From Bacillus subtilis (GTDB lineage: Bacteria > Pseudomonadota > Alphaproteobacteria > Rhizobiales > Rhizobiaceae), in assembly GCA_021733665.1 (NCBI GenBank), contig JAHREI010000005.1, forward strand, positions 186,001 to 250,000: 64,000 nt of DNA. Direction: 5' to 3'. The position numbers and the translations under genes were made by a program. Positions 8,264 through 17,927 of the stretch are shown one piece after another. The notes under the pieces were generated by a model that was given only the letters and a program-made list of their open reading frames with translations, ran no database searches and was not told the DNA's origin. Position 1 is the stretch's first letter. Each line of letters begins with the position of its first letter.

Positions 8264-9022
8264 TGTGTCTTTCCGGCCGTAACGGGTCGGGGATGTGCCG
8301 AAAAACTTGCGAAACATTGCGATAAATGCACTGACGCTTTCATAGCCGAGCCGGAAGGCAATATCGGTTACACTGTGTCCGCTATCCAGTAGGGACAGTG
8401 CTTCCATCAGCCGGATTTGTTGCTTCCATGTGGTCAGGCTCATGCCGGTTTGCTCACGAAACATCCGTGTGAAGGTTCGCCGTCCCATTGCCGCATAAGA
8501 CGCCCATGCATCCAGATCGCGCGGATCGGACGGGTCTTCGCTAATAGCCTTGCAGACCCGCAACAAGCGCGGATCAGACGGCATTGATACACTGTAAGGC
8601 GCGGCGGGCATGGCTTTGAGCTCAGTGATCAGCAGCTCCGCAATCTTCATATCGCGTTCGCTTGCAGGCTGGCTGCGATCAAAGGATACGACTTCGACAA
8701 TTAACGCACGCAGAAATTCTGATATTTCCATCAGGATACAACCGTCCGGTAATTCCGCGCTGTTCTCGAAGTAAAGTGTGCGCAGGGCAACGCTGTCACG
8801 ACAGGAAACCTCATGCCCCATGCCTGCTGGTATCAGCAATGCGCGTTGCGGCGGCACGGTATATTGTGCGGCAGTAGTGGAAACAGACATCACACCGGTA
8901 ATGGCATAGAGCAGTTGCGGGCGCTCATGGCTGTGCCACGTATCGGTAAAACCGGCGCTATACTCATCCGACAAGCCGATGACCGGACAACCATTATTTT
9001 TTAAATCGCTCGAATGCTTCAT
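8258..9022 (-). CDS. AraC family transcriptional regulator with N-terminal cupin domain
   Basis: A 254-residue AraC-type regulator. I placed the start at the ATG at 9022 (MKHSSDL...). A longer reading frame to 9205 exists but would overlap the divergent esterase gene and encode a non-conserved-looking extension. The N-terminal half is a cupin sensing domain with the motif TWHSHERPQLLYA and a PAGMGHEV strand. The C-terminal half has the two AraC helix-turn-helix motifs (RTFTRMFREQTGMSLTTW and VTDIAFRLGYESVSAFIAMF) ending with the signature FFGTSPTRY. It is divergent from the esterase/PaiB pair and likely controls it. The ligand is unknown. Confidence 0.88.
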   Translation of the reverse strand: MKHSSDLKNNGCPVIGLSDEYSAGFTDTWHSHERPQLLYAITGVMSVSTTAAQYTVPPQRALLIPAGMGHEVSCRDSVALRTLYFENSAELPDGCILMEISEFLRALIVEVVSFDRSQPASERDMKIAELLITELKAMPAAPYSVSMPSDPRLLRVCKAISEDPSDPRDLDAWASYAAMGRRTFTRMFREQTGMSLTTWKQQIRLMEALSLLDSGHSVTDIAFRLGYESVSAFIAMFRKFFGTSPTRYGRKDTK

Positions 9023-9187
9023 TTGTGACACATATCCGTCAGACAGAATGTCAAACAAGCACAAATCCGGCTTAAAAACGAGCGCTTTGCCCGAGATACA
9101 TATTTTTTGGCCCTTTTTCGATAGAAGCATTGCTGCCGATTGCCGATGGTTGCCCCATAATAATTTTATAATGAATGGGAAATTGGT

Positions 9188-10150
9188 ATGCTGGCCAATA
9201 ATCAATCGGGCGACGGTACGGATATTGATCCGGATATTCGGGAATTCATCCGAATTACCTCACAGGATTACACCCGCTTCGCCGGTGACGATCCTGCCAG
9301 TATTGCGCAGCGCCGTCTGACTGCCGAAAAGGTGCGCGAACCTTGGGTTCAGGGTGGCCCTGTGATGCACAGCACACAGGACATGGTGCCGGAAACACTG
9401 GGCGTGCGCATCCGTATTCATAAAAATCATGCGGAACGGGCAAAGGGGACACTGCTTTATATCCACGGCGGCGGCTGGGTTATTTTCAGTATGGATACGC
9501 ATGATCGTCTGATGCGCGAATATGCGGCGCGCAGTGGTCTGGATGTTGTTGGTATTGATTATAGCCTGTCGCCGGAAAATCGTTATCCGACAGCACTGAA
9601 CGAAATATCTGCTACTATTGACTGGCTTAAAACCCATGGCGAGCAATATGGCCTGAATGTTGACCGCCTAGCAATCGGCGGGGATTCTGTTGGCGCGAAT
9701 ATGTCTCTGGCCACATGCATAGCGATGCGCGATCGCGGTACGCCATTAGATGCGATGATCCTGAGCTATGGTGCTTATGATACCGCGCACCGGCCTTCCT
9801 ATGACCGGTTTGACGGAGCGAATTATATGCTCACATCTCAGGAAATGGTTGGCTTCTGGCAGGATTATCTCGGCAACCAGCCGATAGAAACAGCGCCGCT
9901 GGCACGACCAATCCATGCTGATTTAGCCGGTCTGCCGCCTGCATTCTTATGTATTGCGCCTTGCGATGTGCTTGCCGATGAAAACTACGCGCTGGCGGAT
10001 AAATTGAAGGCAGCGGGTGTTGATACGACCAGTGTTGTCTATGCGGGCGCGACCCATAGTTTTCTGGAAGCTGTATCAATATCCGGACTGGCTGATCAGG
10101 CGCTTAGTGATGCCTCAGACTGGCTAAAACGCCTTTTCAATCAAGCATAA
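9188..10150 (+). CDS. Alpha/beta hydrolase, hormone-sensitive lipase (HSL) family esterase
   Basis: A 320-residue carboxylesterase of the HSL (bacterial family IV) group. The oxyanion-hole motif HGGGW is at 93-97 and the nucleophile elbow GGDSVGA puts the catalytic Ser at 167; the usual family sequence is GDSAG, so Val replaces Ala. The Asp of CDVLADE (260) and the His of GATHSF (290) complete the triad. No signal peptide is visible, so it is probably cytoplasmic. GGGA lies shortly before the ATG. It is followed after 22 bases by a PaiB-like flavoprotein gene and is divergent from an AraC regulator. The natural ester is unknown. Confidence 0.9.
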   Translation: MLANNQSGDGTDIDPDIREFIRITSQDYTRFAGDDPASIAQRRLTAEKVREPWVQGGPVMHSTQDMVPETLGVRIRIHKNHAERAKGTLLYIHGGGWVIFSMDTHDRLMREYAARSGLDVVGIDYSLSPENRYPTALNEISATIDWLKTHGEQYGLNVDRLAIGGDSVGANMSLATCIAMRDRGTPLDAMILSYGAYDTAHRPSYDRFDGANYMLTSQEMVGFWQDYLGNQPIETAPLARPIHADLAGLPPAFLCIAPCDVLADENYALADKLKAAGVDTTSVVYAGATHSFLEAVSISGLADQALSDASDWLKRLFNQA

Positions 10151-10172
10151 AATCCAACAGAGTAACTGACCA

Positions 10173-10781
10173 ATGGCCGATTATTTTTCAAAATGGACAC
10201 TTGCAGATATCTGCGATCTGATTGCGGATTATCCAATGGCGTCCATTATCAGTGCCGGTGTTACGGACTGTGCAGATATCTCTGTCAGTGAAATGCCTAT
10301 GCTCTTGGATCTGGATGCGGATGGTCAGCCGGTTAGTCTGCTCGGGCATTTCCCGTTAAGGAACCCGCATTATGCGGTCTTGAAAGAGCAACCGCGTGCG
10401 GTTTTCAGCTTTCACGGCCCCAATGATTATGTGTCGCCGTCCCATGCCGGTAAAAGCGACTGGGCACCAACATGGAATTTTGCGACAGTGCGAATTGTTG
10501 CGGACGTGTATTTTGATGATGCTCTGACGGATGAGGCTCTAGAGCGTGTCGTCGCGCATATGGAACGCAATCAGCAAGACCCGTGGAACCTGTCGGCTCT
10601 CGGTGCCCGTTATGAAAAATTACGCAGGGGAGTCATGGGCTTCCGCGCACAAATCCGTTCTGTTTCCGGTCGTTTCAAACTCGGGCAGGATGAAAGTGAC
10701 GTGGTTTTTGAAAATATCCTGAACCAACACGGCAATGAGCCTTTGCGCCAATGGATGATCCGTATGCGAGGCCGTCAATGA
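10173..10781 (+). CDS. PaiB-like FMN-binding protein
   Basis: A 202-residue protein of the FMN-binding split-barrel group annotated as FMN-binding negative transcriptional regulator (Bacillus PaiB). The diagnostic stretch YVSPS...KSDWAPTWNFATV is present, along with LLGHFPLRNPHYAVL, which is the conserved flavin-site region, and the length fits the family. In Bacillus PaiB was reported to affect sporulation and protease genes, but many members are probably simple flavin enzymes, so a regulatory role should not be assumed. It follows the HSL esterase closely and ends before the convergent Lrp gene. Confidence 0.82.
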   Translation: MADYFSKWTLADICDLIADYPMASIISAGVTDCADISVSEMPMLLDLDADGQPVSLLGHFPLRNPHYAVLKEQPRAVFSFHGPNDYVSPSHAGKSDWAPTWNFATVRIVADVYFDDALTDEALERVVAHMERNQQDPWNLSALGARYEKLRRGVMGFRAQIRSVSGRFKLGQDESDVVFENILNQHGNEPLRQWMIRMRGRQ

Positions 10782-10816
10782 CTGTAACGGGCGTACGAAA
10801 ACATACTTTAACGGAT

Positions 10817-11233
10817 TTAAGCAGGGCCGAGAAACAAATGCGTTTCGGTTTTGGCAACGCCTTCCATCGCACGCACCGTGGTCACCAGACGATGAAACTC
10901 GTTCATGTTGGGAACTTCGATTTCGGCGATCAGATCCCAGCTGCCATTGGTGATGTTCAGTGCGGCAAAGCCGGGGTTTTTGCGCAGGCTGGCAATGACG
11001 TTTTTAATATTCCGGCCGGTCAGCTCAACCATCATAATCCCTTTGATCATATCCGTCGGGCCATGATCTTTAAGACGAACGGTGAAACCGGCAATCATAC
11101 CCGAGGCGATCAGGCGTTCCATCCGGCTTTGTACGGTGCCGCGAGCGACCCCGAGAATACTGGCGAGGGTCGGAATAGAGGCGCGGGCATTGATCCGCAA
11201 TTCAGAAATAAGGCGCTGATCCAGATCGTCCAT
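10817..11233 (-). CDS. Lrp/AsnC family transcriptional regulator
   Basis: A 138-residue feast/famine regulator. The helix-turn-helix lies in about residues 3-55 (MDDLDQRLISELRINARASI, then TVQSRMERLIASGMI), followed by the RAM ligand-binding domain (GIMMVELTGRNIKNV, FAALNITNGSWDLIAEIE). Family members sense amino acids and regulate their transport. It is divergent from the polar amino acid ABC transporter starting at 11487, its likely target. The 253-base gap between them is AT-rich and is expected to hold both promoters and Lrp sites, but I could not identify a convincing individual operator. Confidence 0.92.
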   Translation of the reverse strand: MDDLDQRLISELRINARASIPTLASILGVARGTVQSRMERLIASGMIAGFTVRLKDHGPTDMIKGIMMVELTGRNIKNVIASLRKNPGFAALNITNGSWDLIAEIEVPNMNEFHRLVTTVRAMEGVAKTETHLFLGPA

Positions 11234-11486
11234 AATACCTGCTGACTGACTATTTAAACAATCTTCTGACTATAAGCGCAAAATAATGCGTTATTCTATA
11301 CATAATTGACGTTTTCGCTGATCGCATGGTTCGATAGCGTGGTGCTAACAAGAAAACCGGATAAGTTTCTGACTTAAAAACGGTCAAAGGAATATCCGGA
11401 TAAACTATCGGACGGTCAGCAAAATTTATCAGGTCAGGGCAAGCCTGTTATCGCAACTTTGCCGGTTTTTAAAAAATGGGGAATTT

Positions 11487-12263
11487 ATGAAAACGTTTTT
11501 ATCTTCTGTAATCGCTGCCGGTATCGGTGCATTTTTGGCTCTGACACCGGCTGCTCAGGCTGATGATCTGGATAAGATCAAGCAAAGTGGTGAACTGCGC
11601 GTTGCCATGAGTGGTGTGTTCGCGCCATTTAGCTTTGTTGATGACAAAAATGAAGTTGTCGGCTTCGATGTGGATATCAGCAACGAGCTTGCCAAACGTC
11701 TTGGCGTTAAGCCGGTGATCATCACCACAGCTTTTGACGGCATTATTGCAGGTCTTCGCGCAGGCAAGTTCGACACAGTTATCGGCAGCATGAGCATTAC
11801 ACCTGAGCGCGAAAAAGCCGTTGATTTTGCGGGGCCTTATTATCGCGGCGGACGCGGCGTGTTTGTGGCTGAAGCATCACCGATTAAAACGCTGGAAGAG
11901 TTGCAGACCAAAACACTCGGTATCATTCTTGGTGAAACCAGTGACAAATGGGCACGCGAAAAAGGCGGCTGGACAATCCGTACCTATAAAGGCATTCCGG
12001 AACTGCTGCTTGAACTGCGCGCTGGTCGTGTAGACGGTATTGCAACCGATGATATTCCTGTGCTGATCGCGATCAAAAACGGTAATGAAAAGGTTCGCCA
12101 GCTTGATACGCCGGAACTGCAGGGTTCGGACAATGTTGGCATTGCGATCCGCAAAAACAATCCTGAGCTCAAGGCTGCTCTCGACAAAGCACTGGATGAT
12201 ATGAAAGCCGACGGCACCTACGAGAAAATCTCGATGAAATGGGTTGGCCGCGACATTCGTTAA
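11487..12263 (+). CDS. Polar amino acid ABC transporter substrate-binding protein (SBP_bac_3)
   Basis: A 258-residue periplasmic binding protein of family 3. The signal peptide is MKTFLSSVIAAGIGAFLAL...AQA, cleaved before DDLDKIKQ. The family core is clear: GELRVAMSGVFAPFSFVDD, VGFDVDISNELAKRLG, IIAGLRAGKFDTVIGSMSITPEREKAVDF. GGGGA precedes the ATG. It heads a four-gene transporter operon (binding protein, two permeases, ATPase) followed by a RocB-type peptidase. A stem-loop directly after the stop codon probably lets the binding protein be made in excess over the membrane parts. The ligand is a polar amino acid or small acyl amino acid, not resolvable by eye. Confidence 0.92.
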   Translation: MKTFLSSVIAAGIGAFLALTPAAQADDLDKIKQSGELRVAMSGVFAPFSFVDDKNEVVGFDVDISNELAKRLGVKPVIITTAFDGIIAGLRAGKFDTVIGSMSITPEREKAVDFAGPYYRGGRGVFVAEASPIKTLEELQTKTLGIILGETSDKWAREKGGWTIRTYKGIPELLLELRAGRVDGIATDDIPVLIAIKNGNEKVRQLDTPELQGSDNVGIAIRKNNPELKAALDKALDDMKADGTYEKISMKWVGRDIR

Positions 12264-12274
12264 TCGCACAATTC

Positions 12275-12309
12275 AAGCCGGGGTTCTGTTTTGTACTCCG
12301 GCTTTTGTT
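12275..12309 (+). terminator. Intercistronic stem-loop after the binding-protein gene
   Basis: AAGCCGGGGT pairs with ACTCCGGCTT around a ten-base loop and is followed by TTTTGTTTT, just after the binding-protein stop codon. It looks like a partial terminator that would reduce transcription into the permease genes. Confidence 0.6.
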
Positions 12310-12422
12310 TTGAAAATATTGGATTTTTCAGATCTGCATCGCCGTTTCTGAAACAGATATTTCATGAATATAGCTGTGCCGCACCATTTTATTGATGCGC
12401 GATTAAAGAGATTGGGGGATCG

Positions 12423-13070
12423 ATGGATTTCTCTTTGATGGCGGAAGTGTTCCCGTTTTTCGTGAATGCCGCTATTGTTACTATTCATATTTCAGCATGG
12501 GCATTTCTCATCGGTATTACCGTCGGTGCGATTGTAACTGCTGCCAAACTGTCCCGTTTCTGGCCGGTTCGTTATCTGGGTATTGCTTATGTCAGCGTGT
12601 TTCGTGGTACGCCTTGTCTGCTGCAATTATTCGTCTTGTATTTCGGCGGACCACAGATCGGATTGAATTTCGATCCGTTTGTTGCGGGTGCGATCGGCCT
12701 CGGGCTCAATATTGCCGCCTATATGGCTGAGGCCATGCGTGGCGCCATCCTGACCGTCGATGGCGGACAGGCCGAGGCAGCGCGATCTATCGGTTTCAGC
12801 CGCGAACAGGCGATGTTCTATATTGTGCTGCCACAGGCCGGACGCCTGATGATCCGTTCTATCGGCGTTAACACGATTATGCTGGTTAAAGGTTCAGCCC
12901 TTGTTTCTGCCATTTCCGTGGTTGAACTGACCTATACTGCACAGCGCTTTATTGGCTCGACCTATCGTCCTTTTGAAATTTTCGGTGTTGCTGCGGCAAT
13001 CTACATGGTGCTGATTTATGTTATTTCGCGCTTTGTCGATTACGCTGAAGCCCGCTTTGCGCTTAAATAA
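12423..13070 (+). CDS. Amino acid ABC transporter permease (first)
   Basis: A 215-residue inner-membrane permease of the HisMQ (polar amino acid) type with about five hydrophobic helices. The cytoplasmic EAA coupling motif is visible as EAARSIGFSREQAMFYIVLPQA, which docks with the ATPase. The ribosome site TTGGGGGA is strong. It is followed after 11 bases by a second permease, with which it should form a heterodimer. Part of the Lrp-linked 11487-14499 transporter operon. Confidence 0.92.
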   Translation: MDFSLMAEVFPFFVNAAIVTIHISAWAFLIGITVGAIVTAAKLSRFWPVRYLGIAYVSVFRGTPCLLQLFVLYFGGPQIGLNFDPFVAGAIGLGLNIAAYMAEAMRGAILTVDGGQAEAARSIGFSREQAMFYIVLPQAGRLMIRSIGVNTIMLVKGSALVSAISVVELTYTAQRFIGSTYRPFEIFGVAAAIYMVLIYVISRFVDYAEARFALK

Positions 13071-13081
13071 AGGGTGATCTC

Positions 13082-13738
13082 ATGGAACTCGATTTCTCCA
13101 TCGTCCCGCCCTATACGGAATTATTGCTGACCGGATTTTACTGGACGCTGATCATTGCAGTCTCGGCGGGGATTGTCAGCTTTATCGGCGGTATTCTCTT
13201 TGCTTTGCTGGTGCTCTATGCGCCTGCAGTGATCCGCTATCCGCTGCGTTTCTTCATGTGGTTGTTTATGGGCACGCCACTGCTGTTGCAGCTGTTTTTG
13301 CTCTATTACGGGTTGTCGCAAGTCGGCATTAACATCCCCGCTTTGTGGACAGGGATCATCGGACTGGGGCTGCATTTCGCGGTTTATAATGCCGATATTT
13401 TCCGTACTTCTATTCTGACAGTTGATGTCGGGCAGACTGAGGGTGCACGCTCTATCGGCTTCAGCAATGTACAGACACTGCGCTATGTGATTGTGCCGCA
13501 AGCTGTGCGCAATGCCTTGCCGCAAGCGGGTAATAATCTGATTGCGCTGCTGAAAGACACGGCGATTGTTTCTGTTTTGGGCATTACCGAATTGGTGCAT
13601 GCATCCCAGCAGGCGATCAGCGAAACCTACAGCCCGTTTGAATTTTACATCACCGCAGCTGTGATGTTCTACATCCTTAATCTCATCCTCGAGGCCGGCC
13701 TGCATTGGATGGAAAAGAAAGTGGAGGCCTATCGATGA
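13082..13738 (+). CDS. Amino acid ABC transporter permease (second)
   Basis: A 218-residue HisMQ-type permease. The EAA motif reads [22 protein letters not shown], and the helix pattern matches the preceding gene. The ribosome site AAAGGGTGAT is good. Its TGA stop overlaps the ATG of the ATPase gene, indicating translational coupling. Together with the upstream permease it forms the membrane channel of the transporter. Confidence 0.92.
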   Translation: MELDFSIVPPYTELLLTGFYWTLIIAVSAGIVSFIGGILFALLVLYAPAVIRYPLRFFMWLFMGTPLLLQLFLLYYGLSQVGINIPALWTGIIGLGLHFAVYNADIFRTSILTVDVGQTEGARSIGFSNVQTLRYVIVPQAVRNALPQAGNNLIALLKDTAIVSVLGITELVHASQQAISETYSPFEFYITAAVMFYILNLILEAGLHWMEKKVEAYR

Positions 13739-14499
13739 GCGATAGCAAACCAATGGTTGAAGTGCGCAATGTCCATAAGGCCTATGGCGCACTGGAAGTT
13801 CTCAAAGGTATTGATCTCTCGGTTGAGCGTGGCCAGATCATTGCAATTATCGGCCCCAGTGGTTCCGGCAAAAGCACATTGCTGCGCTCCATCAACCATC
13901 TTGAAACTGTGAATTCCGGCGAAATTTTGCTGGATGGTGTACAGGTCAATCAGCCGCTGACCGGCCGCGCTTTTGAAAAACATATCAATTTTGTGCGTCA
14001 GCAGATGGGTATGGTGTTCCAGCACTTCAATCTGTTTCCGCATCTCAATGTGATGGATAATATCACGCTCGGGCCGATCAAACTGAAAGGCAAATCCAAG
14101 CGGGATGCTCAGGAACTGGCAGTTTCCTTGCTTGAAAAAGTCGGCCTTGCCGACAAAGCAGAGATGTATCCGTCACGTTTGTCCGGCGGGCAGAAACAGC
14201 GCGTAGCCATCGCCCGTGCATTGGCGATGCAACCTAAAGTCATGCTGTTTGATGAAGCCACCTCGGCACTCGATCCGGAATTGGTGGAAGAAGTAAACCT
14301 AGTGATGAAGCAACTGGCGCAAGAGCATATGACGATGCTGATTGTGACCCATGAAATGCGCTTTGCCAGCGAGGTCGCTGACAAAGTTTTGTTTATGGAT
14401 AAGGGCGTTGTTGTGGAGCAGGGTAAGCCTGAGGATATTTTCACCAATCCGCAGAATGAGCGTACCCGAACATTCCTGAGAAAACATCTCAATCAATAA
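13735..14499 (+). CDS. Amino acid ABC transporter ATP-binding protein
   Basis: A 254-residue HisP/GlnQ-type ATPase. Walker A is GPSGSGKST, the signature is [15 protein letters not shown], and Walker B is [14 protein letters not shown], followed by the switch VTHEMRFA. I use the ATG at 13735, which overlaps the previous stop (ATGA) and has GTGGAGG upstream, rather than an in-frame ATG thirty bases earlier. The Q-loop sequence [21 protein letters not shown] is typical of polar amino acid importers. This is the last transporter gene of the operon; a hairpin and then a peptidase gene follow. Confidence 0.93.
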   Translation: MSDSKPMVEVRNVHKAYGALEVLKGIDLSVERGQIIAIIGPSGSGKSTLLRSINHLETVNSGEILLDGVQVNQPLTGRAFEKHINFVRQQMGMVFQHFNLFPHLNVMDNITLGPIKLKGKSKRDAQELAVSLLEKVGLADKAEMYPSRLSGGQKQRVAIARALAMQPKVMLFDEATSALDPELVEEVNLVMKQLAQEHMTMLIVTHEMRFASEVADKVLFMDKGVVVEQGKPEDIFTNPQNERTRTFLRKHLNQ

Positions 14500-14511
14500 G
14501 TGAAATCAGAC

Positions 14512-14546
14512 CGGTCACAGCACCTGAATTGAAACTGCTGTGACCG
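14512..14546. terminator. Strong stem-loop after the transporter ATPase gene
   Basis: An 11-bp perfect stem CGGTCACAGCA/TGCTGTGACCG with a 13-base loop follows the ATPase stop codon. A T-run is absent, so it may stabilise the upstream message rather than terminate fully. Confidence 0.45.
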
Positions 14547-14621
14547 CCCCCTTAACGCATCTCCTGAGCAACCTGTTTTTGATGAAAAACGGGAACGGGA
14601 AACTATAGACTGAGAAAAACC

Positions 14622-16301
14622 GTGACATCATTCAATACAACTGAAGTTAATGCATGGCAGCCTGCAGAGCGCGTCCGACAACTGTCCTACCAAATGGTGC
14701 GATGGCCGAGTGAAACCGGAACTGCAGGCGAGGCTGAATTCGCTCCGAAACTGGTCGAACTGCTGCGTAAAATTCCTTATTTTCAGGCCAATCCCGATGA
14801 TATTGCTGTGATTGACAGCCACGGCTCTCCGATGACGCAAAATGTGGTTGCTGTGGTGCGCGGCAATGGTCGCAAAGCACTGGCCTTTGCCGGACATTAT
14901 GATGTTGTTGAAACCGGTAATTACCGTGATCTCAAACATCTGGCATTTGAGCCGGATGCCTTGCTGGAAGCTTTGTTGGCTGACTTAACAAGCAGGCCGC
15001 TTGCGCCGAATGAAGCGAAAGCACTGTCTGATTTCCAGACTGGTGATTTTATTCCCGGACGTGGCATGCTGGATATGAAAAGCGGCGTCGCCGCGGGTAT
15101 TGCTGTGCTGGAACATTTCGCGACAAAGCAGGATCGCGAAGGCAATCTGCTGCTGTTTATAACACCTGATGAAGAACGCGGCTCGCGCGGAATGCGCAGC
15201 CTGCGTGATGCCTTGCCTGCACTGATGCAGCGCTGGAATCTGGACATTGTTGCGGGCGTCAATCTTGATGCCACCAGTGATCAGGGTAACGGCTCTGAAG
15301 GCCGTGCAATTTATCGCGGGACAATCGGCAAGCAATTGCCGTTTGCCTTTGTAGTCGGCAAGCCATCCCATGCGGGTTATCCGTTTGAAGGCATCAGCGC
15401 GCATCTGATTGCCTCGGAAATTATGCGTGCGGTGGAAGCCAATGCCGACTTGAGTGATACAGAAGGCAATGAAGTGTCACCACCGCCAATTTGTCTGGAA
15501 GCACGCGATTTCCGTGGCGGCTATGAGGTAACAACACCTGAGCGCACCTGGATTGCGTTTAACTGGCTGGCACATTCGCGCTCACCTGATGCTTTGTTCC
15601 AGCACTTCCAGTCGATTGTCGGTGATGCACTGCATCGTGCAATTGGTCATTTCAACGCGCATGCACAAACCTATGCCAAATTGCTGGGAACCGAACAATC
15701 GGCAAGTGATCATGAAGGCCGTGTGATGACAGTGGCCGAGTTGCGCGCCGAGGTTGTTCGTATCGGCGGTGATGCGGCTCTCAAGCGCATCGAGGAGCTG
15801 GAGCAGAAACTGTCAGTCCATGACAATCCGCTGCTTTTGACCCGTGAACTCGTTGACCGGATGGTTGTTGAGGCACGTATTACCGGCCCGACTGTGATTA
15901 TTGGCTTTGGTAGTCTCGTTTATCCGCATGTGCATATGGGAAATGAAACTGCCTTAGAACGTGAATTCAGTGCGGCTCTGGATGCGGCACGCCTGACGAT
16001 TGAGCAGAGATTTTCTACGACGATTAAATATCGCGATACCTTTGCCGGTATCTCGGATATGAGCTTTTTCGGCTATAAACCGGATGCTGCGGATAGTCAG
16101 GTTGTCTCAGAGAACACACCGGCATTGCAGTTTATTGATCAGGTTTCTCCTGATGCGCTGACCTATCCGGTCGTCAATATCGGTCCTTGGGGACGCGAAT
16201 ATCATCAGCGACTGGAGCGTGTCTACGCGCCTTATGCTTTTGATACTCTACCAAGATTTCTCAATGAAATCGCAGAGAATATATTTGGGCGCAGCTCTTA
16301 A
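14622..16301 (+). CDS. M20 family peptidase, RocB-like
   Basis: A 559-residue M20-type metallohydrolase resembling RocB of arginine utilisation in Bacillus. The N-terminal MVRWPSETGTAGEAEFA and the metal-site region GHYDVVETGNYRD are characteristic, followed by PGRGMLDMKSGVAAG (bridging Asp), PDEERGSRGMRSLRD (catalytic Glu pair), and GKPSHAGYPFEG in the dimer domain. RocB is near 550-570 residues, so this is full length. The start appears to be a GTG at 14622. It lies downstream of the amino acid transporter and could release an amino acid from an imported N-acyl or dipeptide compound. Its exact reaction is not established even in Bacillus. Confidence 0.85.
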   Translation: MTSFNTTEVNAWQPAERVRQLSYQMVRWPSETGTAGEAEFAPKLVELLRKIPYFQANPDDIAVIDSHGSPMTQNVVAVVRGNGRKALAFAGHYDVVETGNYRDLKHLAFEPDALLEALLADLTSRPLAPNEAKALSDFQTGDFIPGRGMLDMKSGVAAGIAVLEHFATKQDREGNLLLFITPDEERGSRGMRSLRDALPALMQRWNLDIVAGVNLDATSDQGNGSEGRAIYRGTIGKQLPFAFVVGKPSHAGYPFEGISAHLIASEIMRAVEANADLSDTEGNEVSPPPICLEARDFRGGYEVTTPERTWIAFNWLAHSRSPDALFQHFQSIVGDALHRAIGHFNAHAQTYAKLLGTEQSASDHEGRVMTVAELRAEVVRIGGDAALKRIEELEQKLSVHDNPLLLTRELVDRMVVEARITGPTVIIGFGSLVYPHVHMGNETALEREFSAALDAARLTIEQRFSTTIKYRDTFAGISDMSFFGYKPDAADSQVVSENTPALQFIDQVSPDALTYPVVNIGPWGREYHQRLERVYAPYAFDTLPRFLNEIAENIFGRSS

Positions 16302-16376
16302 AAAGACAGATAATGATATTCTGAGCAGAGGATATCTCTGAGATGATTTTGCATCTCATGACCTGTTCAGTATTTT

Positions 16377-16411
16377 AGCCCTCAGCAGAGAATAATAGTC
16401 TGCTGAGGGCT
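16377..16411. terminator. 13-bp hairpin between convergent rocB-like and ATPase genes
   Basis: AGCCCTCAGCAGA (16377-16389) and its complement (16399-16411) enclose a nine-base loop in the short convergent intergenic space. The stem is long and G+C rich; flanking T-runs are weak on both sides. Probably a bidirectional transcript end. Confidence 0.6.
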
Positions 16412-16420
16412 GTTTCCAGC

Positions 16421-17191
16421 TTATTTCTGCAGGGAAATGAATTTCTTGAAACGCTCAGAGCGCGGATTATCAAAAACTTCATGGGACGGGCCGTCTTCTT
16501 CGATACTGCCCTGATGCAGAAATACGACGCGGTTAGAAACATCACGGGCAAAGCCCATTTCATGGGTTACAACCAGCATTGTGTGACCGGCTTCTGCAAG
16601 TGAGCGCATCACCTTCAGTACTTCCCCCACCAGTTCGGGATCCAGTGCAGAAGTCGGCTCATCAAAGAGCAACAGGCGTGGTTTCATAGCCAGAGCTCTG
16701 GCTATTGCCGCCCGCTGCTGTTGGCCGCCGGACAGATGGCTTGGATAATTATCCCGTTTGTCTGCAATGCCTACCCGTTCAAGCAGTGCAAGCGCTTCGT
16801 CTTTTGCTTCGGCCTTGGTGCGTTTTTGCAGATAGACCGGAGCTTCCATTATGTTTTCAAGAATGGTCATATGAGACCAGAGATTGAAACTCTGGAACAC
16901 CATCGCGACTTCAGTTCTGATCCGGTTGATCTGGCGCATATCGGCGGCGACCATGCCCTGTTTGCCGGGTTTCATCAGGAGCTCTTCGCCATGAATATTG
17001 ACAGAACCGGAGCTTGGCAGTTCAAGGAAATTGATGCAGCGCAGCATCGTGGATTTGCCGGAGCCGGAAGAGCCGAGAATGGAAATAACATCGCCTTCCG
17101 CAGCATCAAGATTGACGCCTTTGAGGACTTCCAGAGAGCCGAAACTCTTGCGCAGATTACGGATGGAAACTGCTGGTGTTGTGGTTTGCAT
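16421..17191 (-). CDS. Polar amino acid/opine ABC transporter ATP-binding protein
   Basis: A 256-residue HisP-like ATPase. Walker [10 protein letters not shown], signature [15 protein letters not shown] and Walker [15 protein letters not shown] are intact, with the switch [13 protein letters not shown]. Insertion of a longer loop around [27 protein letters not shown] matches histidine/opine-type ATPases (HisP, OccP, NocP). It is the last gene of a seven-gene minus-strand operon that begins at 23343 and pairs with the two permeases at 17201-18647. The upstream ribosome site is GAGGG. Confidence 0.93.
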   Translation of the reverse strand: MQTTTPAVSIRNLRKSFGSLEVLKGVNLDAAEGDVISILGSSGSGKSTMLRCINFLELPSSGSVNIHGEELLMKPGKQGMVAADMRQINRIRTEVAMVFQSFNLWSHMTILENIMEAPVYLQKRTKAEAKDEALALLERVGIADKRDNYPSHLSGGQQQRAAIARALAMKPRLLLFDEPTSALDPELVGEVLKVMRSLAEAGHTMLVVTHEMGFARDVSNRVVFLHQGSIEEDGPSHEVFDNPRSERFKKFISLQK

Positions 17192-17200
17192 GTTTTTCCC

Positions 17201-17926
17201 TCAGGCAGTTTTCAGCTTTGAAGCGGATTTGATCGTAGCGGGAGGACGGATATGGGCGGATAGCTTCCATTCCGAATAGGCAACGATACGGGTAAGGATA
17301 AAATTGAGCAGCAGATAAACAGTACCGGCTGCGATGAAGACTTCGACAGCGCGGAAGGATTCAGAAATCAGCTTCGCAGCAATACCGGTAATTTCCATCA
17401 TGGTGATAACGGATGCGAGCGAAGTAGCCTTGACCATCAAAATGAGTTCATTGCCATAGGCCGGCAGTGCCTGACGGATAGCAATCGGAAAGATGATACG
17501 GCGCTGTAGCAAAAAGCCGGACATGCCGCAGGCTCTGGCCGCTTCAATTTGCGGGGCAGGAACGGCTTCATAACCACCGCGGAAAATCTCGCTGGCATAG
17601 GCGGCTGTGTTGAGAGAGAGCGCAATCACCGCACACCAATAGGCGTCACGGAAGAAGCTCCATAATCCTAATTCCTGAAGGAACGGGCGGAACTGCGCCA
17701 GTCCGTAATAGATCAGAAATATCTGTACAAGCAGCGGTGTGCCGCGGAATGCAAAGACATAAGCCTCTGAGATAAAAGCCAGAATTTTGATGCCGGACAG
17801 GCGCAGTACGGTCAGGAACAATCCTAATATACCGCCGAAAAAGACAGCATATAATGAGAGTTCCAGTGTGAGAGGCACACCGCGTAACAGTGTGACGAAA
17901 GACGTGTAAAGAAACTGAAAGTCCAT
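17201..17926 (-). CDS. Polar amino acid/opine ABC transporter permease (HisM-like)
   Basis: A 241-residue permease with about five membrane helices. The EAA motif reads EAARACGMSGFLLQRRIIFPIAIRQA in parts, and AFRGTPLLVQIFLIYYGLAQF is the conserved first-loop region. It starts one base after the stop of the other permease gene and ends nine bases before the ATPase gene, so the three are translated as a unit. The closest classes are histidine and opine (octopine/nopaline) permeases. Confidence 0.92.
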   Translation of the reverse strand: MDFQFLYTSFVTLLRGVPLTLELSLYAVFFGGILGLFLTVLRLSGIKILAFISEAYVFAFRGTPLLVQIFLIYYGLAQFRPFLQELGLWSFFRDAYWCAVIALSLNTAAYASEIFRGGYEAVPAPQIEAARACGMSGFLLQRRIIFPIAIRQALPAYGNELILMVKATSLASVITMMEITGIAAKLISESFRAVEVFIAAGTVYLLLNFILTRIVAYSEWKLSAHIRPPATIKSASKLKTA

Positions 17927-17927
17927 G

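Noticed and set aside
9023-9205. Sixty-one-residue N-terminal extension of the AraC regulator
   Set aside because: It would overlap the start of the divergent esterase and removes the shared promoter space; the ATG at 9022 begins the normal cupin domain.
10751-11245. A 164-codon plus-strand frame over the Lrp gene
   Set aside because: It is the antisense of a clear Lrp/AsnC gene on the minus strand.
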